Source of the DNA: a cyanobacterium PCC 7702
GTDB taxonomy: Bacteria > Cyanobacteriota > Cyanobacteriia > Cyanobacteriales > Nostocaceae
NCBI GenBank assembly: GCA_000332255.1
Contig: KB235926.1
Location: forward strand, 3,811,018 to 3,875,017
Length of the DNA stretch: 64,000 nucleotides
Direction: 5' to 3'
Positions 46,376 through 56,260 of the stretch are shown here, in pieces (the stretch's first letter is position 1; the number at the start of each line of letters is the position of its first letter). A program made the translations under genes and the position numbers. The notes below the pieces were generated by a model, which saw only the letters and a program-made list of their open reading frames with translations, had not been told where the DNA came from and did not search any database.

Positions 46376-48712
46376 ATGAATTATAAACCAGAAGAACAAG
46401 CATTAGTCCTTAGCGATCGCAAACAAAAATTCCAACAATTAACATCAGTAGAAAAAGATGATTTTGCTGAACTGAAAAAACGGGGATTAAATCTGCGTGC
46501 GTTCGGTCGCCTGTTTCAGCGAAATATACTTTTGATTAGTAGCATTGCTAGTGTGGTGACTGCTACTAACTTATATTTAGTTTTATCTTCTCCTAATAAA
46601 TATGAAGGTAATTTTCAGATTTTAGTAGAACCTGTATCTTCTGAAGGTAAGCTAACCGATCCTTCGTTTATATCTCGCAACGGAGAAATTAATAATGCAA
46701 CCAAAAGTGAAGTAAACTATCCGTCTCTACTTCAGATTTTGCGAGGGAATGAGTTGTTAGAACAAGTTGCTGAGAAAATTCGAGTTAAGTATCCTAACGT
46801 TAGCTATGAATCCCTCAGTAAAAATTTAGTAGTTGAACGTATTGGAAAAGACATGTTGGATTCTACCAACATCATCAAAGTTAGTTACAAAGACTCTGAC
46901 CCGGAAAAAGTGGAATTTATTTTATCAGAAATTGCAAAAGAGTATTTAAACTTTAGCCTTGAAGATCGAAAAAACCGCATTTACGCAGGTGTGAAATTTA
47001 TTGACTCTCAACTTCCTCAGTTGCAACAAAAAGTTAGCTTTTTAGAGAGTAATTTACAAAGACTTCAACAGCGATACAAATTGAGCGATCCAGAAAGTCA
47101 GGTGGAAGAACTATCCAAGCAAGTTCGTGAAGTAGAAGCTCAAAAACTCAACGCTCAAAAAGATTTACAGGAGAATACAAGACTTTACGAGAACTTGCAG
47201 CGACAATTAAACCTCACACCTAACGAAGCGCTTGCTGCATCAACTCTCAGTCAAGAACCTCGTTATCAAGAGCTGCTTGGACAGTTAAAGAAAATAGAAA
47301 TTCAGATTGCGATCGCGTCCGCTAAATATACCGAAAATAATCCCTCATTGGTAACTTTAAAGCAGCAACAGCGAAATTTGCACCTAAGTTTAAATCAAGA
47401 AGCTCAAAATATATTAGGACAAAAGCTATCCACTACAATCAATCCTCAATTGTTGAATTTTCAAGATCCTACTCGTTTGCAGCTAATTAAGCAATTAGTC
47501 GATGCTGCAAATAATATTCAAGTGTTAGAAAGTCGCCTGCAAGCGATCGCTCAGTCCCAAGCTTATCTAGACCAACAAGTCAGACAATTTCCAGCTAGCA
47601 TGCGTCAATACAAACAAGTGCAGCGACAGTTAGATATTGCTACCAAGACCCTCAACCAATTTTTACTACAGCGAGAAACCCTGCGAGTTGATGCAGCACA
47701 AAAGGAAGTACCTTGGCGAATTGTTTCTCAGCCTAGAATACCCCGTGACGAGCAAGGTAATCCCATAACCAAGGCTAACAAAAAAAGAAACTTAGCGCTG
47801 GGAGTATTTGCTGCTATTGTCTTGGGATTTGCAGCTGCTTTTCTCAAAGAGAAATACCACAATGTTTTTTACAACTGTGAGGAAATAGAAAATGAAATTA
47901 ATGTACCTGTTTTAGAAGTTATTCCTTGCCATCAAACTGCAAAGCAATTTCCGAATTCTTTAAAAGTTATCAGTGCTATTAAAGAAACACAAGAAAATGC
48001 CAAATTTTTAGGAGCTTTCGATTCTCTTTACGCTAGCGTTCGCCGTTTAGCTGGAGTTTCTAAAACTCAATCTATAGTTGTTACTTCACCAGAACCAGGA
48101 GATGGAAAATCTACTGTTGCTATGTATTTAGCTCAAGCTGCAGCTGATATGGGTAAAAAAACCTTGCTAGTAGATGCAAATTTTCGAACACCGTGTCTTC
48201 ATACAATCCTGGGGTTAGAAAATGTGCAAGGATTAAGCAATTTAATTTCTCAAGAATTTTCTCCGCAAGCATCTCTAATTCAAGTATCACCTTTACAAAA
48301 AAATCTTTTTGTCTTAACTTCTGGCAAAATTTTGCCATCCTCACCCAGAATGCTTGGTTCTAATCAGATGCAGCATTTTATGGAGAAATTTCAACAAGCT
48401 TTTGATTTAGTGATTTACGACACTACTCATCTTCTTGGTTTTGCTGATGCTTCTTTTATAGCCGAGCATGCAGATGGAATTTTACTAGTTGTGGGAGTTG
48501 GTAAAACTAAACGTTCTTCCATAACACAAGCACTGAATCGATTGCAAATGCTGCACTTATCGATTTTGGGTATAGTTGCCAATCATCTCGGTACAAATAC
48601 ACATACTTTATCCAGTTACCACCATCTTCACCAAAAGCTAAATCGTCAAGTGCTTCCTGCTTCTGCAAACGTTAAAAATCAGAAGTTTGGATTGAATAAT
48701 TTGGAACTATAA
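46376..48712 (+). CDS. Wzc-like polysaccharide co-polymerase with CpsD-type ATPase
   Basis: A 778-residue protein. It has two membrane helices (about 50-70 and 470-490) bounding a Wzz-type periplasmic domain with long coiled coils (PQLQQKVSFLESNLQRLQQR and following). A cytoplasmic BY-kinase-like ATPase follows: Walker A SPEPGDGKSTVA near residue 574, A' TLLVDANFRTP, and B DLVIYDTTHLLGFADA. A' and B differ from the consensus LLIDADxRxP and DTPP. Only one Tyr is in the last 60 residues, so the usual tyrosine cluster for autophosphorylation is absent. It sets chain length and drives export. Confidence 0.92.
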   Translation: MNYKPEEQALVLSDRKQKFQQLTSVEKDDFAELKKRGLNLRAFGRLFQRNILLISSIASVVTATNLYLVLSSPNKYEGNFQILVEPVSSEGKLTDPSFISRNGEINNATKSEVNYPSLLQILRGNELLEQVAEKIRVKYPNVSYESLSKNLVVERIGKDMLDSTNIIKVSYKDSDPEKVEFILSEIAKEYLNFSLEDRKNRIYAGVKFIDSQLPQLQQKVSFLESNLQRLQQRYKLSDPESQVEELSKQVREVEAQKLNAQKDLQENTRLYENLQRQLNLTPNEALAASTLSQEPRYQELLGQLKKIEIQIAIASAKYTENNPSLVTLKQQQRNLHLSLNQEAQNILGQKLSTTINPQLLNFQDPTRLQLIKQLVDAANNIQVLESRLQAIAQSQAYLDQQVRQFPASMRQYKQVQRQLDIATKTLNQFLLQRETLRVDAAQKEVPWRIVSQPRIPRDEQGNPITKANKKRNLALGVFAAIVLGFAAAFLKEKYHNVFYNCEEIENEINVPVLEVIPCHQTAKQFPNSLKVISAIKETQENAKFLGAFDSLYASVRRLAGVSKTQSIVVTSPEPGDGKSTVAMYLAQAAADMGKKTLLVDANFRTPCLHTILGLENVQGLSNLISQEFSPQASLIQVSPLQKNLFVLTSGKILPSSPRMLGSNQMQHFMEKFQQAFDLVIYDTTHLLGFADASFIAEHADGILLVVGVGKTKRSSITQALNRLQMLHLSILGIVANHLGTNTHTLSSYHHLHQKLNRQVLPASANVKNQKFGLNNLEL

Positions 48713-48782
48713 CCCTTGTTTGTGTTTGGTTGCGTACTACCTTTTTTTCCGTTATTCACAAACAAATAAAGGTAAATTGGTT

Positions 48783-50000
48783 GTGAGATTGTTATTTGAA
48801 TTACTTGACATTATTTTGTTTGCGATCGCCCTCGGACTTTTGCTTCCTATTTGCATCCTGTTTGGAGAATGCATCGCAGCAGTATTACCCAAATTTCAAA
48901 CCCATCTTTATTATGCTCTTGTTCCTCGCCCTCGGGTTGATATTTTAGTTCCAGCTCACAATGAAGCAGCTGGAATTAGCGCTACATTGCAATCGTTACT
49001 ACCACAGCTAGTAGAACAAGATCGTTTGATAGTGATTGCAGATAATTGTGATGATGATACAGCAGCTGTAGCTAGTAAAGCAGGCGCAACGGTAATCTCC
49101 CGTCAAGACCCACAGCACAAAGGAAAGGGATACGCATTAGACTACGGTTTGCAATTTATCGCTACCAACCCCCCTGAAGTAGTAGCGATCGTGGATGCAG
49201 ACTGCGTAGTTCATCCTGGAGCGATCGCTCGCATTAGTCGCTTAGCTGCAGCTACACTGCGTCCAGTTCAAGCTGTCTACTTGTTATCACAACCTCCCCA
49301 TCCACAGCCAAAGGATAGAATTTCAGCTTTGGCGTTTCTAGTTAAGAACTTAGCTCGTCCCAGGGGATTGGAACAACTAAATATACCTTGTCTGTTAATG
49401 GGTTCAGGTATGGCCTTTCCCTGGTCCATTGTTCATAAAGTTCCTTGGGCCACTAGCAGTATTGTGGAAGACATGCAGCTTGCTGTGGATCTGGCCATCG
49501 CTGGACATGCTCCTATTTTCTGCTTGGATGCTCTGGTAACAGGAACTCTTCCCCAAAACAAACACGCTGCTCTCAGTCAAAGAAAGCGATGGGAACATGG
49601 TTATTTGCAAATTATGCTCAAGCAAATTCCTCGATTACTGCAAGCTGCAATCACTCAAAAGCGGTTTGATTTGCTTGCGATCGCTCTGGATTTGTGCGTA
49701 CCACCCCTATCACTGTTGGTCATCCTGTGGACAGCTGCAACAGTAGGAACCGCTTTCGCTGTCCAATTAGGAATTTCATCGCTTTATGCAATCTTGTTGC
49801 TAGCAACAGAAGGATTACTGATATTCATCTGTATTGTTGCTGTTTGGGCTCGATTTGGTCGTGTCTACTTTCCAGCGCGGACAGTCCTACTGGCCATACC
49901 CCAGTACATTCTCTGGAAGATACCGCTGTATTTAGCTTTTCTATTTCGACCCCAAACAGAATGGATTCGTACCCAACGAAATTCAGTAGTTGAGGAGTAA
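48783..50000 (+). CDS. Family 2 glycosyltransferase with C-terminal membrane helices
   Basis: A membrane-bound GT2. An N-terminal helix (LLPICILFGECIAA), the catalytic domain VDILVPAHNEAAGISATLQS, the DxD-type AIVDADCVVHP, acceptor region SSIVEDMQLAVDLAIAGH and QRKRWEHGY motif, then three or four C-terminal helices. QRKRW is typical of processive-type GT2 enzymes. The frame is open from a TTG at 48720; GTG 48783, with AAAGG about 10 nt upstream, gives about 405 residues and a more usual N-terminus. It follows wzc closely. Confidence 0.88.
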   Translation: MRLLFELLDIILFAIALGLLLPICILFGECIAAVLPKFQTHLYYALVPRPRVDILVPAHNEAAGISATLQSLLPQLVEQDRLIVIADNCDDDTAAVASKAGATVISRQDPQHKGKGYALDYGLQFIATNPPEVVAIVDADCVVHPGAIARISRLAAATLRPVQAVYLLSQPPHPQPKDRISALAFLVKNLARPRGLEQLNIPCLLMGSGMAFPWSIVHKVPWATSSIVEDMQLAVDLAIAGHAPIFCLDALVTGTLPQNKHAALSQRKRWEHGYLQIMLKQIPRLLQAAITQKRFDLLAIALDLCVPPLSLLVILWTAATVGTAFAVQLGISSLYAILLLATEGLLIFICIVAVWARFGRVYFPARTVLLAIPQYILWKIPLYLAFLFRPQTEWIRTQRNSVVEE

Positions 50001-50036
50001 AATTTGTTCGTTTCGCAGATAGTTTGGTAACCAAAA

Positions 50037-50747
50037 ATGAAATTTGTAGACTTTTTTGACCACATTTACGTTATTAATCTACCTGCAAGAACAGATCGCC
50101 GCCAAGCGATGGAAAAGGAATTACAAAATGCAGGAATGACATTTACTCCCGGAAAAGTTGAATTATTTGCAGCAATTAAACCAGATACTGCTGCGCCCTT
50201 TGCAAGTATAGGATACAAAGGCTGCTTTTTAAGTCATTTATCCATACTCAAGCTAGCAAGAGAACAAAAGCTTAATAATGTTTTGATTATGGAAGACGAT
50301 CTGCATTTAGCTGAAAATTTTCACCAATATGAAGATATACTGCTTGAGCAGTTACACAAAATTAACTGGGATATCGTTCATTTTGGATACTTTTCTAAGC
50401 AGATAATTCCTTGTCATCAAGACTGTTTTGCTACATTTCAACTATTATCTGCAGAAATCACAGGAACTCACTTTTACGCAGTGAACGGTAAAGTATTTGA
50501 CCGATTGATCGATTACTTTGAGTTATCACTACGGTTACCTCTTGGTCACCCTGATGGTGGTCCCATATCGCCAGATGGAGTTTATAATCTCTTTCAATCA
50601 AAAAATCCAGATATCGCGAGGTTGATCGCCATTCCAAGTCTTGGAAGTCAGCGCAGTTCCCGTAGCGATATTAATCCCCAGTGGTTCGATCGAGTACCTC
50701 TTTTCCGAGAATTTGCAACTTTGACAAGAAACCTCATTAAAAAGTAG
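50037..50747 (+). CDS. Family 25 glycosyltransferase
   Basis: A 236-residue GT25 (LPS beta-galactosyltransferase-type). HIYVINLPARTDRRQAMEKE, GCFLSHLSILKLA, LIMEDDLHLAENF (the EDD metal-binding motif) and GTHFYAVNGKVFDRLI fit the family. It transfers a hexose during assembly of the repeat unit or surface glycan. Start ATG 50037 is 36 nt after the preceding stop. Confidence 0.9.
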   Translation: MKFVDFFDHIYVINLPARTDRRQAMEKELQNAGMTFTPGKVELFAAIKPDTAAPFASIGYKGCFLSHLSILKLAREQKLNNVLIMEDDLHLAENFHQYEDILLEQLHKINWDIVHFGYFSKQIIPCHQDCFATFQLLSAEITGTHFYAVNGKVFDRLIDYFELSLRLPLGHPDGGPISPDGVYNLFQSKNPDIARLIAIPSLGSQRSSRSDINPQWFDRVPLFREFATLTRNLIKK

Positions 50748-50833
50748 CAGTTGCACCAAACCCGCAAAAGCAGAGGTTATTTGAGTTAGTTGATTGCACA
50801 GCTTTCCGCCCAAGAACAAGACTGAAAAATAAC

Positions 50834-51889
50834 ATGAATTTATTTGTATTATCGGAACTTTATCCTGGGAATCAACATGTTGGCTGGTCTGTACTTTCAA
50901 CTTTAGAAGAAGTGTTATCCTCTGCTTTCGATACTGTATTTATTTACCCTTTACCAAATCAAAACATTCTCTTTTTCAAGCGCTACAGACATCGCATTTT
51001 CAAATCATGGTACAAAATTCAGGACTTACCTACCCTGGGTAAAGGGCCAAATATTCTCCTGGTCGTGGGTCTTGGTCCTGACTTTCTTTTGTCAATTTTT
51101 ACTGTTTATCCTCTGTGGAAAAAATTCGCTCTCAAGATTGCTTATCTGTTAGATGGATTTGACTACCACCATCTTGACAGAGAAGTAATTCCGCACTTGG
51201 ATTATTTGTTCGTAATTTGTGCTGAAATGGCTGAGGATATCAATAAAAATCTTACTATAAATACCGCATTCTTACCACTGGCAACGGACGTTTTGAACCT
51301 CGGCTCCAACTCTACTCATCGCTGCATCGATATTATCAGTTATGGAAGAACAGACCCTACTGTTCATCGGTGTTTACAATTTCATTTTCATCAGCAGCAA
51401 AGTCATCGAATTTATTTTCACTCTACATTCTCTCACCCGAAAGTTTTTGATATTAAAGAACACACAAAACTTTTATTCAAGATTTTAGCTCGCTCCCAAA
51501 TTAGCTTGTGCTTTGAAGCAAGTCAAGTTCCCCGTTTTCAAGGATATTCTCCGATTTTAATGCGTTGGTTTGAGTCTTGGTCGTGTGGTTGTACCGTTGT
51601 CGGGAAAAGACCATTTAGTAAGGGTGCAGCTGATTTGCTTGATTGGGAAAATAGCACAATAGAAATACCGGATAATCCTGAGGATTGGATTCCTTTTTTT
51701 GAAGATTTATTGCTAGATAAATATACTCTAATTACTAACACTAAAAGAAACTACCGTGAATGTTTATTGAGACATGATTGGCGCTATCGCCTCAAAAATA
51801 TGCTGCAAAATTTAGAGTTACCTATAACAGAAAATCTAATGAATGAAATAACAAAATTAAGAGAAAAGCTTAACTTCGAAACTATGTAA
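50834..51889 (+). CDS. Glycosyltransferase-like protein (GT-B, CgeB-like)
   Basis: A 351-residue protein resembling GT-B glycosyltransferases of the CgeB/GT1-like type. MNLFVLSELYPGNQ and LAYLLDGFDYHHLD form the N-terminal half. IISYGRTDPTVHRCLQFH starts the C-terminal half, which ends MRWFESWSCGCTVVGKRPFS, a typical nucleotide-sugar end loop. The acceptor and donor are not predictable. Confidence 0.75.
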   Translation: MNLFVLSELYPGNQHVGWSVLSTLEEVLSSAFDTVFIYPLPNQNILFFKRYRHRIFKSWYKIQDLPTLGKGPNILLVVGLGPDFLLSIFTVYPLWKKFALKIAYLLDGFDYHHLDREVIPHLDYLFVICAEMAEDINKNLTINTAFLPLATDVLNLGSNSTHRCIDIISYGRTDPTVHRCLQFHFHQQQSHRIYFHSTFSHPKVFDIKEHTKLLFKILARSQISLCFEASQVPRFQGYSPILMRWFESWSCGCTVVGKRPFSKGAADLLDWENSTIEIPDNPEDWIPFFEDLLLDKYTLITNTKRNYRECLLRHDWRYRLKNMLQNLELPITENLMNEITKLREKLNFETM

Positions 51890-51893
51890 AACA

Positions 51894-53138
51894 TCACATC
51901 ACTAGTTTCGAGTAATAGCAAGTCCATTGATTTATAACATTTGACCACCGCCAATTTTGGGCTTTTTTTCGGGAAGCTATAGACATTTTTTCTGCTAAGT
52001 CTCCGTTGACAGCTAATTCATCCAAATACTTGGCGATGCAAGCGATGATATATTCTTGATTTTTAGGTTCGATTAAATACCCTGTTATACCATGCTCGAC
52101 TAAAAGTTGCGGTCCTCCCCAATCCAGACAAATTGTGGGAAGTCCCAATCCCATCGCCTCTTGGACAACAATACCATTTGCATCCTCTATACTGGGAAAG
52201 ACAAATCCTCGATAGTTTTTCAAAGAATCGAGCAGTTCGCCATGGGTAGTGTACCACCCTAAAAAGTTAACGCGGTCTTCAACACCGAGCTTTTTAGCTA
52301 GAACTTGACAACGTTCTAGTTCAGGTCCTTTTCCAACTATATCTAGCAAAATTTTATTTTTTGTTTTGACTAAACTTTCAATAATGAGAAATGTACATTT
52401 ATGAAATACCAATCGCCCAAAATGAATAAATTTAAAATTTTCTCCTTGATGTTCAATTCTAGGTCGGTCTAGAATTTCATCTTTTATACCACAGTCCAAG
52501 CTATCTATCATTTTTTCAGGTGGTACTCCTGCGACAAGCATTGATTTTTTCGTTCTCTCGCCACCCGCAATGAAAATCAAATCAGCTTGAGCTACTCCGC
52601 GAAAAAATAGGCTGTTAATTTTTTGAAATGGCATATGTAATATTCGTCTGAATTTGGCTTTGACATTTTCATTTTTCCTAAATATTTTTGGGTAGTATAT
52701 ATTGCCATTAATTGGTCCGAAAACGTTGTAAAAATTAGGAGATACTATACGTGGGATAACTGGAGAGTTTGGTTCTGTATAGTGAAGAATTACTTGGCTA
52801 GGATCTAATTGATTTTTACTAACATAATCTTCCGCGATCGCAATGGCTTTTTGCGCAAACCAAATGTCTAAAAACCACTGCAATACTATAGATTTCCACA
52901 AAAAAATTGCCAACCAATCATCCTTAACAAATAGTACGTCTGTTAACTTTAAACGCTCGCGCACCTCAGTGCCATTACGCTCGTGAGTTATTTGAATAGT
53001 TTGCGGGTGAATCTGCTTGAGGTACTGAAATATCTGGAGTGCTTTTATTGCTTCTCCACCCATTTGTTCAGAAACATTTGGAGCTATCAAAAAAATGGTA
53101 ACTTTTTCGGAAATCATTTTCATATTGGAGAATTTCAT
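51894..53138 (-). CDS. Family 4 glycosyltransferase, reversed in the cluster
   Basis: A 414-residue GT4. VTIFLIAPNVSEQMGGEAIK starts the acceptor-binding domain. FIHFGRLVFHKCTFLIIESL is followed by the donor motif IEDANGIVVQEAMGLGLPT (Ex7E) and GGPQLLVEHGITGYLIEP. It is the only gene of this cluster on the minus strand, ending 4 nt from the end of the previous gene, so it has its own promoter in the 440-bp spacer to its right. Confidence 0.9.
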   Translation of the reverse strand: MKFSNMKMISEKVTIFLIAPNVSEQMGGEAIKALQIFQYLKQIHPQTIQITHERNGTEVRERLKLTDVLFVKDDWLAIFLWKSIVLQWFLDIWFAQKAIAIAEDYVSKNQLDPSQVILHYTEPNSPVIPRIVSPNFYNVFGPINGNIYYPKIFRKNENVKAKFRRILHMPFQKINSLFFRGVAQADLIFIAGGERTKKSMLVAGVPPEKMIDSLDCGIKDEILDRPRIEHQGENFKFIHFGRLVFHKCTFLIIESLVKTKNKILLDIVGKGPELERCQVLAKKLGVEDRVNFLGWYTTHGELLDSLKNYRGFVFPSIEDANGIVVQEAMGLGLPTICLDWGGPQLLVEHGITGYLIEPKNQEYIIACIAKYLDELAVNGDLAEKMSIASRKKAQNWRWSNVINQWTCYYSKLVM

Positions 53139-53579
53139 TTTCTCCCTTCAATTTAATAAGAACCTTGGTCAATAAAGATTGCTATCACTCAGGCTTTTTC
53201 AAGTTGAATATTTTCCCATCTCTTTCTAGACTAGGTTCAAAAAATAAGAAAGTAATAAGAAAATAATAAGAATTTAAAAATCTTTAGTAAGCGTTTTAGG
53301 AAAGTAAATTTTTCGAAAATGTAGAAGTGATAATTGGGTTATAGACAAAGAAACTTATGGTATGCTGGGAAAAAGCAATGAAGATTATATAAAGGTTTGA
53401 TATTGATAATATCCGGTTAAAGATTTGTTTTAAAATAAGTACAAATGCCAGATTGAAAATGAAGGTTGAAGTCACCAATTTCTTCAAGATTAGAAATGAT
53501 TGTGGTACGGTTGACAGTGTAAAAAGTCTGCCAAAATTATCCAGGGAAGCTAAATATTTTGATAAATTGCCAAATTAAG
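53139..53579. other. Intergenic region between divergent glycosyltransferases
   Basis: About 440 bp, AT-rich, with no credible gene. It must carry promoters for both the leftward GT4 and the rightward GT4 and flippase. Confidence 0.5.
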
Positions 53580-54827
53580 ATGTCTTTAGCGATCGCCTAC
53601 TTAATTAACCAATATCCCAAAGTTAGTCACAGTTTTATCCGCCGAGAAATCCTCAGCTTAGAAAAAAGCGGAATCAAAATCCTGCGATTTGCAATTCGTT
53701 CTTGCACTACTGAGTTGGTAGACCAAGCGGACAAACTAGAATTAGAGAAAACTCAGGTAGTGTTAGAAACAGGCAAAACAGGCTTAGTTATTGCTTTAAT
53801 TCGCACAAGTCTCACCAGACCAATTCGTTTTCTCCAAGGTTTGTGGCTAGCACTGAAAGTCGGTTGGCATTCGCAGCGCGGTATTTTGTATCATTTGGTA
53901 TACTTAGCCGAAGCATGCGTGCTATTGCATTGGTGGAGACAAGCAGGCGTAGCTCATGTTCACGCTCACTTCGGGACGAATTCCACCACAGTAGCAATGT
54001 TGTGTCGTGCAATTGGCGGTCCTCCCTACAGCTTTACGGTACACGGTCCAGAAGAATTTGATGCCATCAAATCTTTAAGCTTGATACAAAAAGTAGAAAC
54101 AGCTGCTTTTGTCATCGCCGTCAGTAGCTTTGGTAAGAGTCAGCTGTATCGATGGTGTCAGCGATCGCAGTGGTCAAAAATTCATGTTGTTCGTTGCGGC
54201 GTAGACGATAAATTTCTGGATGTGACACCTACCCCGATTCCATCCGAACCACGCTTTGTTTGTGTTGCCAGAATGGATCGAGCAAAGGGACACCTACTAC
54301 TATTAGACGCTGTTGCTCAATTAGTAGCACAAGGTTGGTACCTGAAATTGGTATTGATAGGAGATGGACCTTTACGAGGCGAAATTGAAAACGCACGAAT
54401 TCAGCTAGGACTGCAAGATTGTGTAGAAGCGATCGGTTGGACTAGCAACGCACAAGTTCGCCAACACATCCTCGCTTCTCGGGCCATGATATTGCCTAGC
54501 TTTGCTGAAGGTTTACCAGTGGTACTTATGGAAGCACTAGCATTAAATCGCCCGGTCATCAGTACCTACGTTGCTGGAATTCCGGAACTGGTTGAACCAG
54601 GAGTTTGTGGTTGGCTAGTTCCACCAGGTTCGGTGGAAGCTTTAAAGACAGCAATCAAAGCAGCATTGCAATTACCCACCGATAAACTCGCACAAATGGG
54701 AAAAGAAGGAGCAAAGCGAGTAACTCAACAGCACAACGCTACCACACAAGCCCAGTACCTGGCAGCACTTTTTCACCTTTGTATCGAAAATTCTAATCAT
54801 CAAAAAATTGTTATTCCGTCCTCCTAG
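53580..54827 (+). CDS. Family 4 glycosyltransferase (WcaL-like)
   Basis: A 415-residue GT4 from ATG 53580 (an upstream start at 53559 is weaker). IAYLINQYPKVSHSFIRREI matches the WcaL/colanic-acid type N-terminus. HVHAHFGTNSTTVA, KGHLLLLDAVAQL, and the donor-binding LPSFAEGLPVVLMEALALNR (Ex7E) with PELVEPGVCGWLVPPG follow. A TTG or ATG ribosome site is not clear. It is followed by the flippase. Confidence 0.92.
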   Translation: MSLAIAYLINQYPKVSHSFIRREILSLEKSGIKILRFAIRSCTTELVDQADKLELEKTQVVLETGKTGLVIALIRTSLTRPIRFLQGLWLALKVGWHSQRGILYHLVYLAEACVLLHWWRQAGVAHVHAHFGTNSTTVAMLCRAIGGPPYSFTVHGPEEFDAIKSLSLIQKVETAAFVIAVSSFGKSQLYRWCQRSQWSKIHVVRCGVDDKFLDVTPTPIPSEPRFVCVARMDRAKGHLLLLDAVAQLVAQGWYLKLVLIGDGPLRGEIENARIQLGLQDCVEAIGWTSNAQVRQHILASRAMILPSFAEGLPVVLMEALALNRPVISTYVAGIPELVEPGVCGWLVPPGSVEALKTAIKAALQLPTDKLAQMGKEGAKRVTQQHNATTQAQYLAALFHLCIENSNHQKIVIPSS

Positions 54828-54896
54828 GGAGGTGAAACGCCAACATCAAAAGTCAACCAACCTCTAGACTATCGGTTTACCTTTCCCAAGTAAGTC

Positions 54897-56246
54897 ATGA
54901 CCTCTCTCAAACAGCTGGCCATAAAAGGTACAATTTGGACGATAGCTGGCTTTGGAACCAGTCAAATTTTGCGATTTGGCTGCAACTTGATTTTGACTCG
55001 CCTGTTATTTCCAAAATTGTTTGGATTAATGGCTTTAGTCAACACATTTATATTGGGTCTGCATTTATTTTCAGATATCGGTGTTGGTCCCAGTATTATC
55101 CAGAATAAGCGCGGAGACGACCCTACCTTTCTCAATACCGCTTGGACCTTGCAGGTAATTCGTGGTTTGATTGTCTGGCTTTGCTGTCTTTTGAGTGCTT
55201 GGCCAGTTGCTCAGTTGTATGCAGAGCCTCAACTTTTATGGCTAATACCGGTGGTTGGATTGAGCACAATCATCACTAGTTTTAATTCCACAGCGGTGTT
55301 CACCCTCAACCGTCACCTAGCATTAGGTCAGTTAGCAATTTTTGAGCTGGGGGGACAGTTTTTTGCCACCATTGCCATGATCTTTTGGGCCTTGTTTAGT
55401 CCAACGATTTGGAGCCTTGTGATTGGAGGTCTGGTAGCAGATATAACTCGACTGCTATGGAGCCATCGATTAATATCTGGATTTCACAACCGCTTTGCTT
55501 GGGACCGACAGGCAGTCGGGGCGATTTTTGCCTTTGGAAAGTGGATTTTTCTTTCCACTGCTGTAACATTTTTGGGTACGCAAGCCGACCGATTGATTTT
55601 AGGAAAATTAATTTCATTTGAATTATTAGGCGTTTATGGCATTGCCTTTGCCTTAGCTACCATGCCACAACAACTCATAGGGGCTCTAGCCAGCAAGGTC
55701 ATTCTTCCAGCAATTTCCAAGCTAACCCATCTTTCTCGCCCCCAGCTGCGTGTCAAAGTTTTGCAAAATCGCCGACCGATTTTAATGGCATCGGCACTAA
55801 TAGTAACGGTGCTGGCAAGTTTTGGGGATATGGTGATTTTGGCTTTATACGATCGAAGATATTCTCAGGCTGCTTGGATGTTACCGATTTTATCCTTGGG
55901 TATATGGCCTAACTTGTTATTTGAAACACTTCGCCAATCGCTTGTGGCCATTGGCAAGCCTAATTACGAAACCTTCGGTCAATTTTTTAAATGCCTTCAT
56001 ATCTGCATTGGCTTACCATTAGGATTTTCCTGGATGGGAATTGTCGGAGCTGTAACTGTAGTTGCACTCAATGACCTTCCTCTCTACGGGATAGTAGCCT
56101 ATGGCTTGTGGCGCGAAGGTCTTACCAGCATCAAGCAGGATGTTATAGCGACAGTAATATTTTTCATATTTCTCACATGCATGCTGGCAATAAGAGTTAG
56201 TTTTGGCTTCGGTCTTCCTATCAATCAAATATTTTTGTCACAGTAG
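54897..56246 (+). CDS. Wzx-type polysaccharide flippase
   Basis: A 449-residue membrane protein with about 12-14 helices. MTSLKQLAIKGTIWTIAGFG, QILRFGCNLILTRLLFPKLF and the FSDIGVGPSIIQNKRGDDP motif are typical of the MATE-like oligosaccharide flippase (PST) family. It moves undecaprenyl-linked repeat units across the inner membrane. The Wzy-like gene of the same pathway lies two genes downstream. Confidence 0.92.
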   Translation: MTSLKQLAIKGTIWTIAGFGTSQILRFGCNLILTRLLFPKLFGLMALVNTFILGLHLFSDIGVGPSIIQNKRGDDPTFLNTAWTLQVIRGLIVWLCCLLSAWPVAQLYAEPQLLWLIPVVGLSTIITSFNSTAVFTLNRHLALGQLAIFELGGQFFATIAMIFWALFSPTIWSLVIGGLVADITRLLWSHRLISGFHNRFAWDRQAVGAIFAFGKWIFLSTAVTFLGTQADRLILGKLISFELLGVYGIAFALATMPQQLIGALASKVILPAISKLTHLSRPQLRVKVLQNRRPILMASALIVTVLASFGDMVILALYDRRYSQAAWMLPILSLGIWPNLLFETLRQSLVAIGKPNYETFGQFFKCLHICIGLPLGFSWMGIVGAVTVVALNDLPLYGIVAYGLWREGLTSIKQDVIATVIFFIFLTCMLAIRVSFGFGLPINQIFLSQ

Positions 56247-56260
56247 TAACGTCAAAATTT

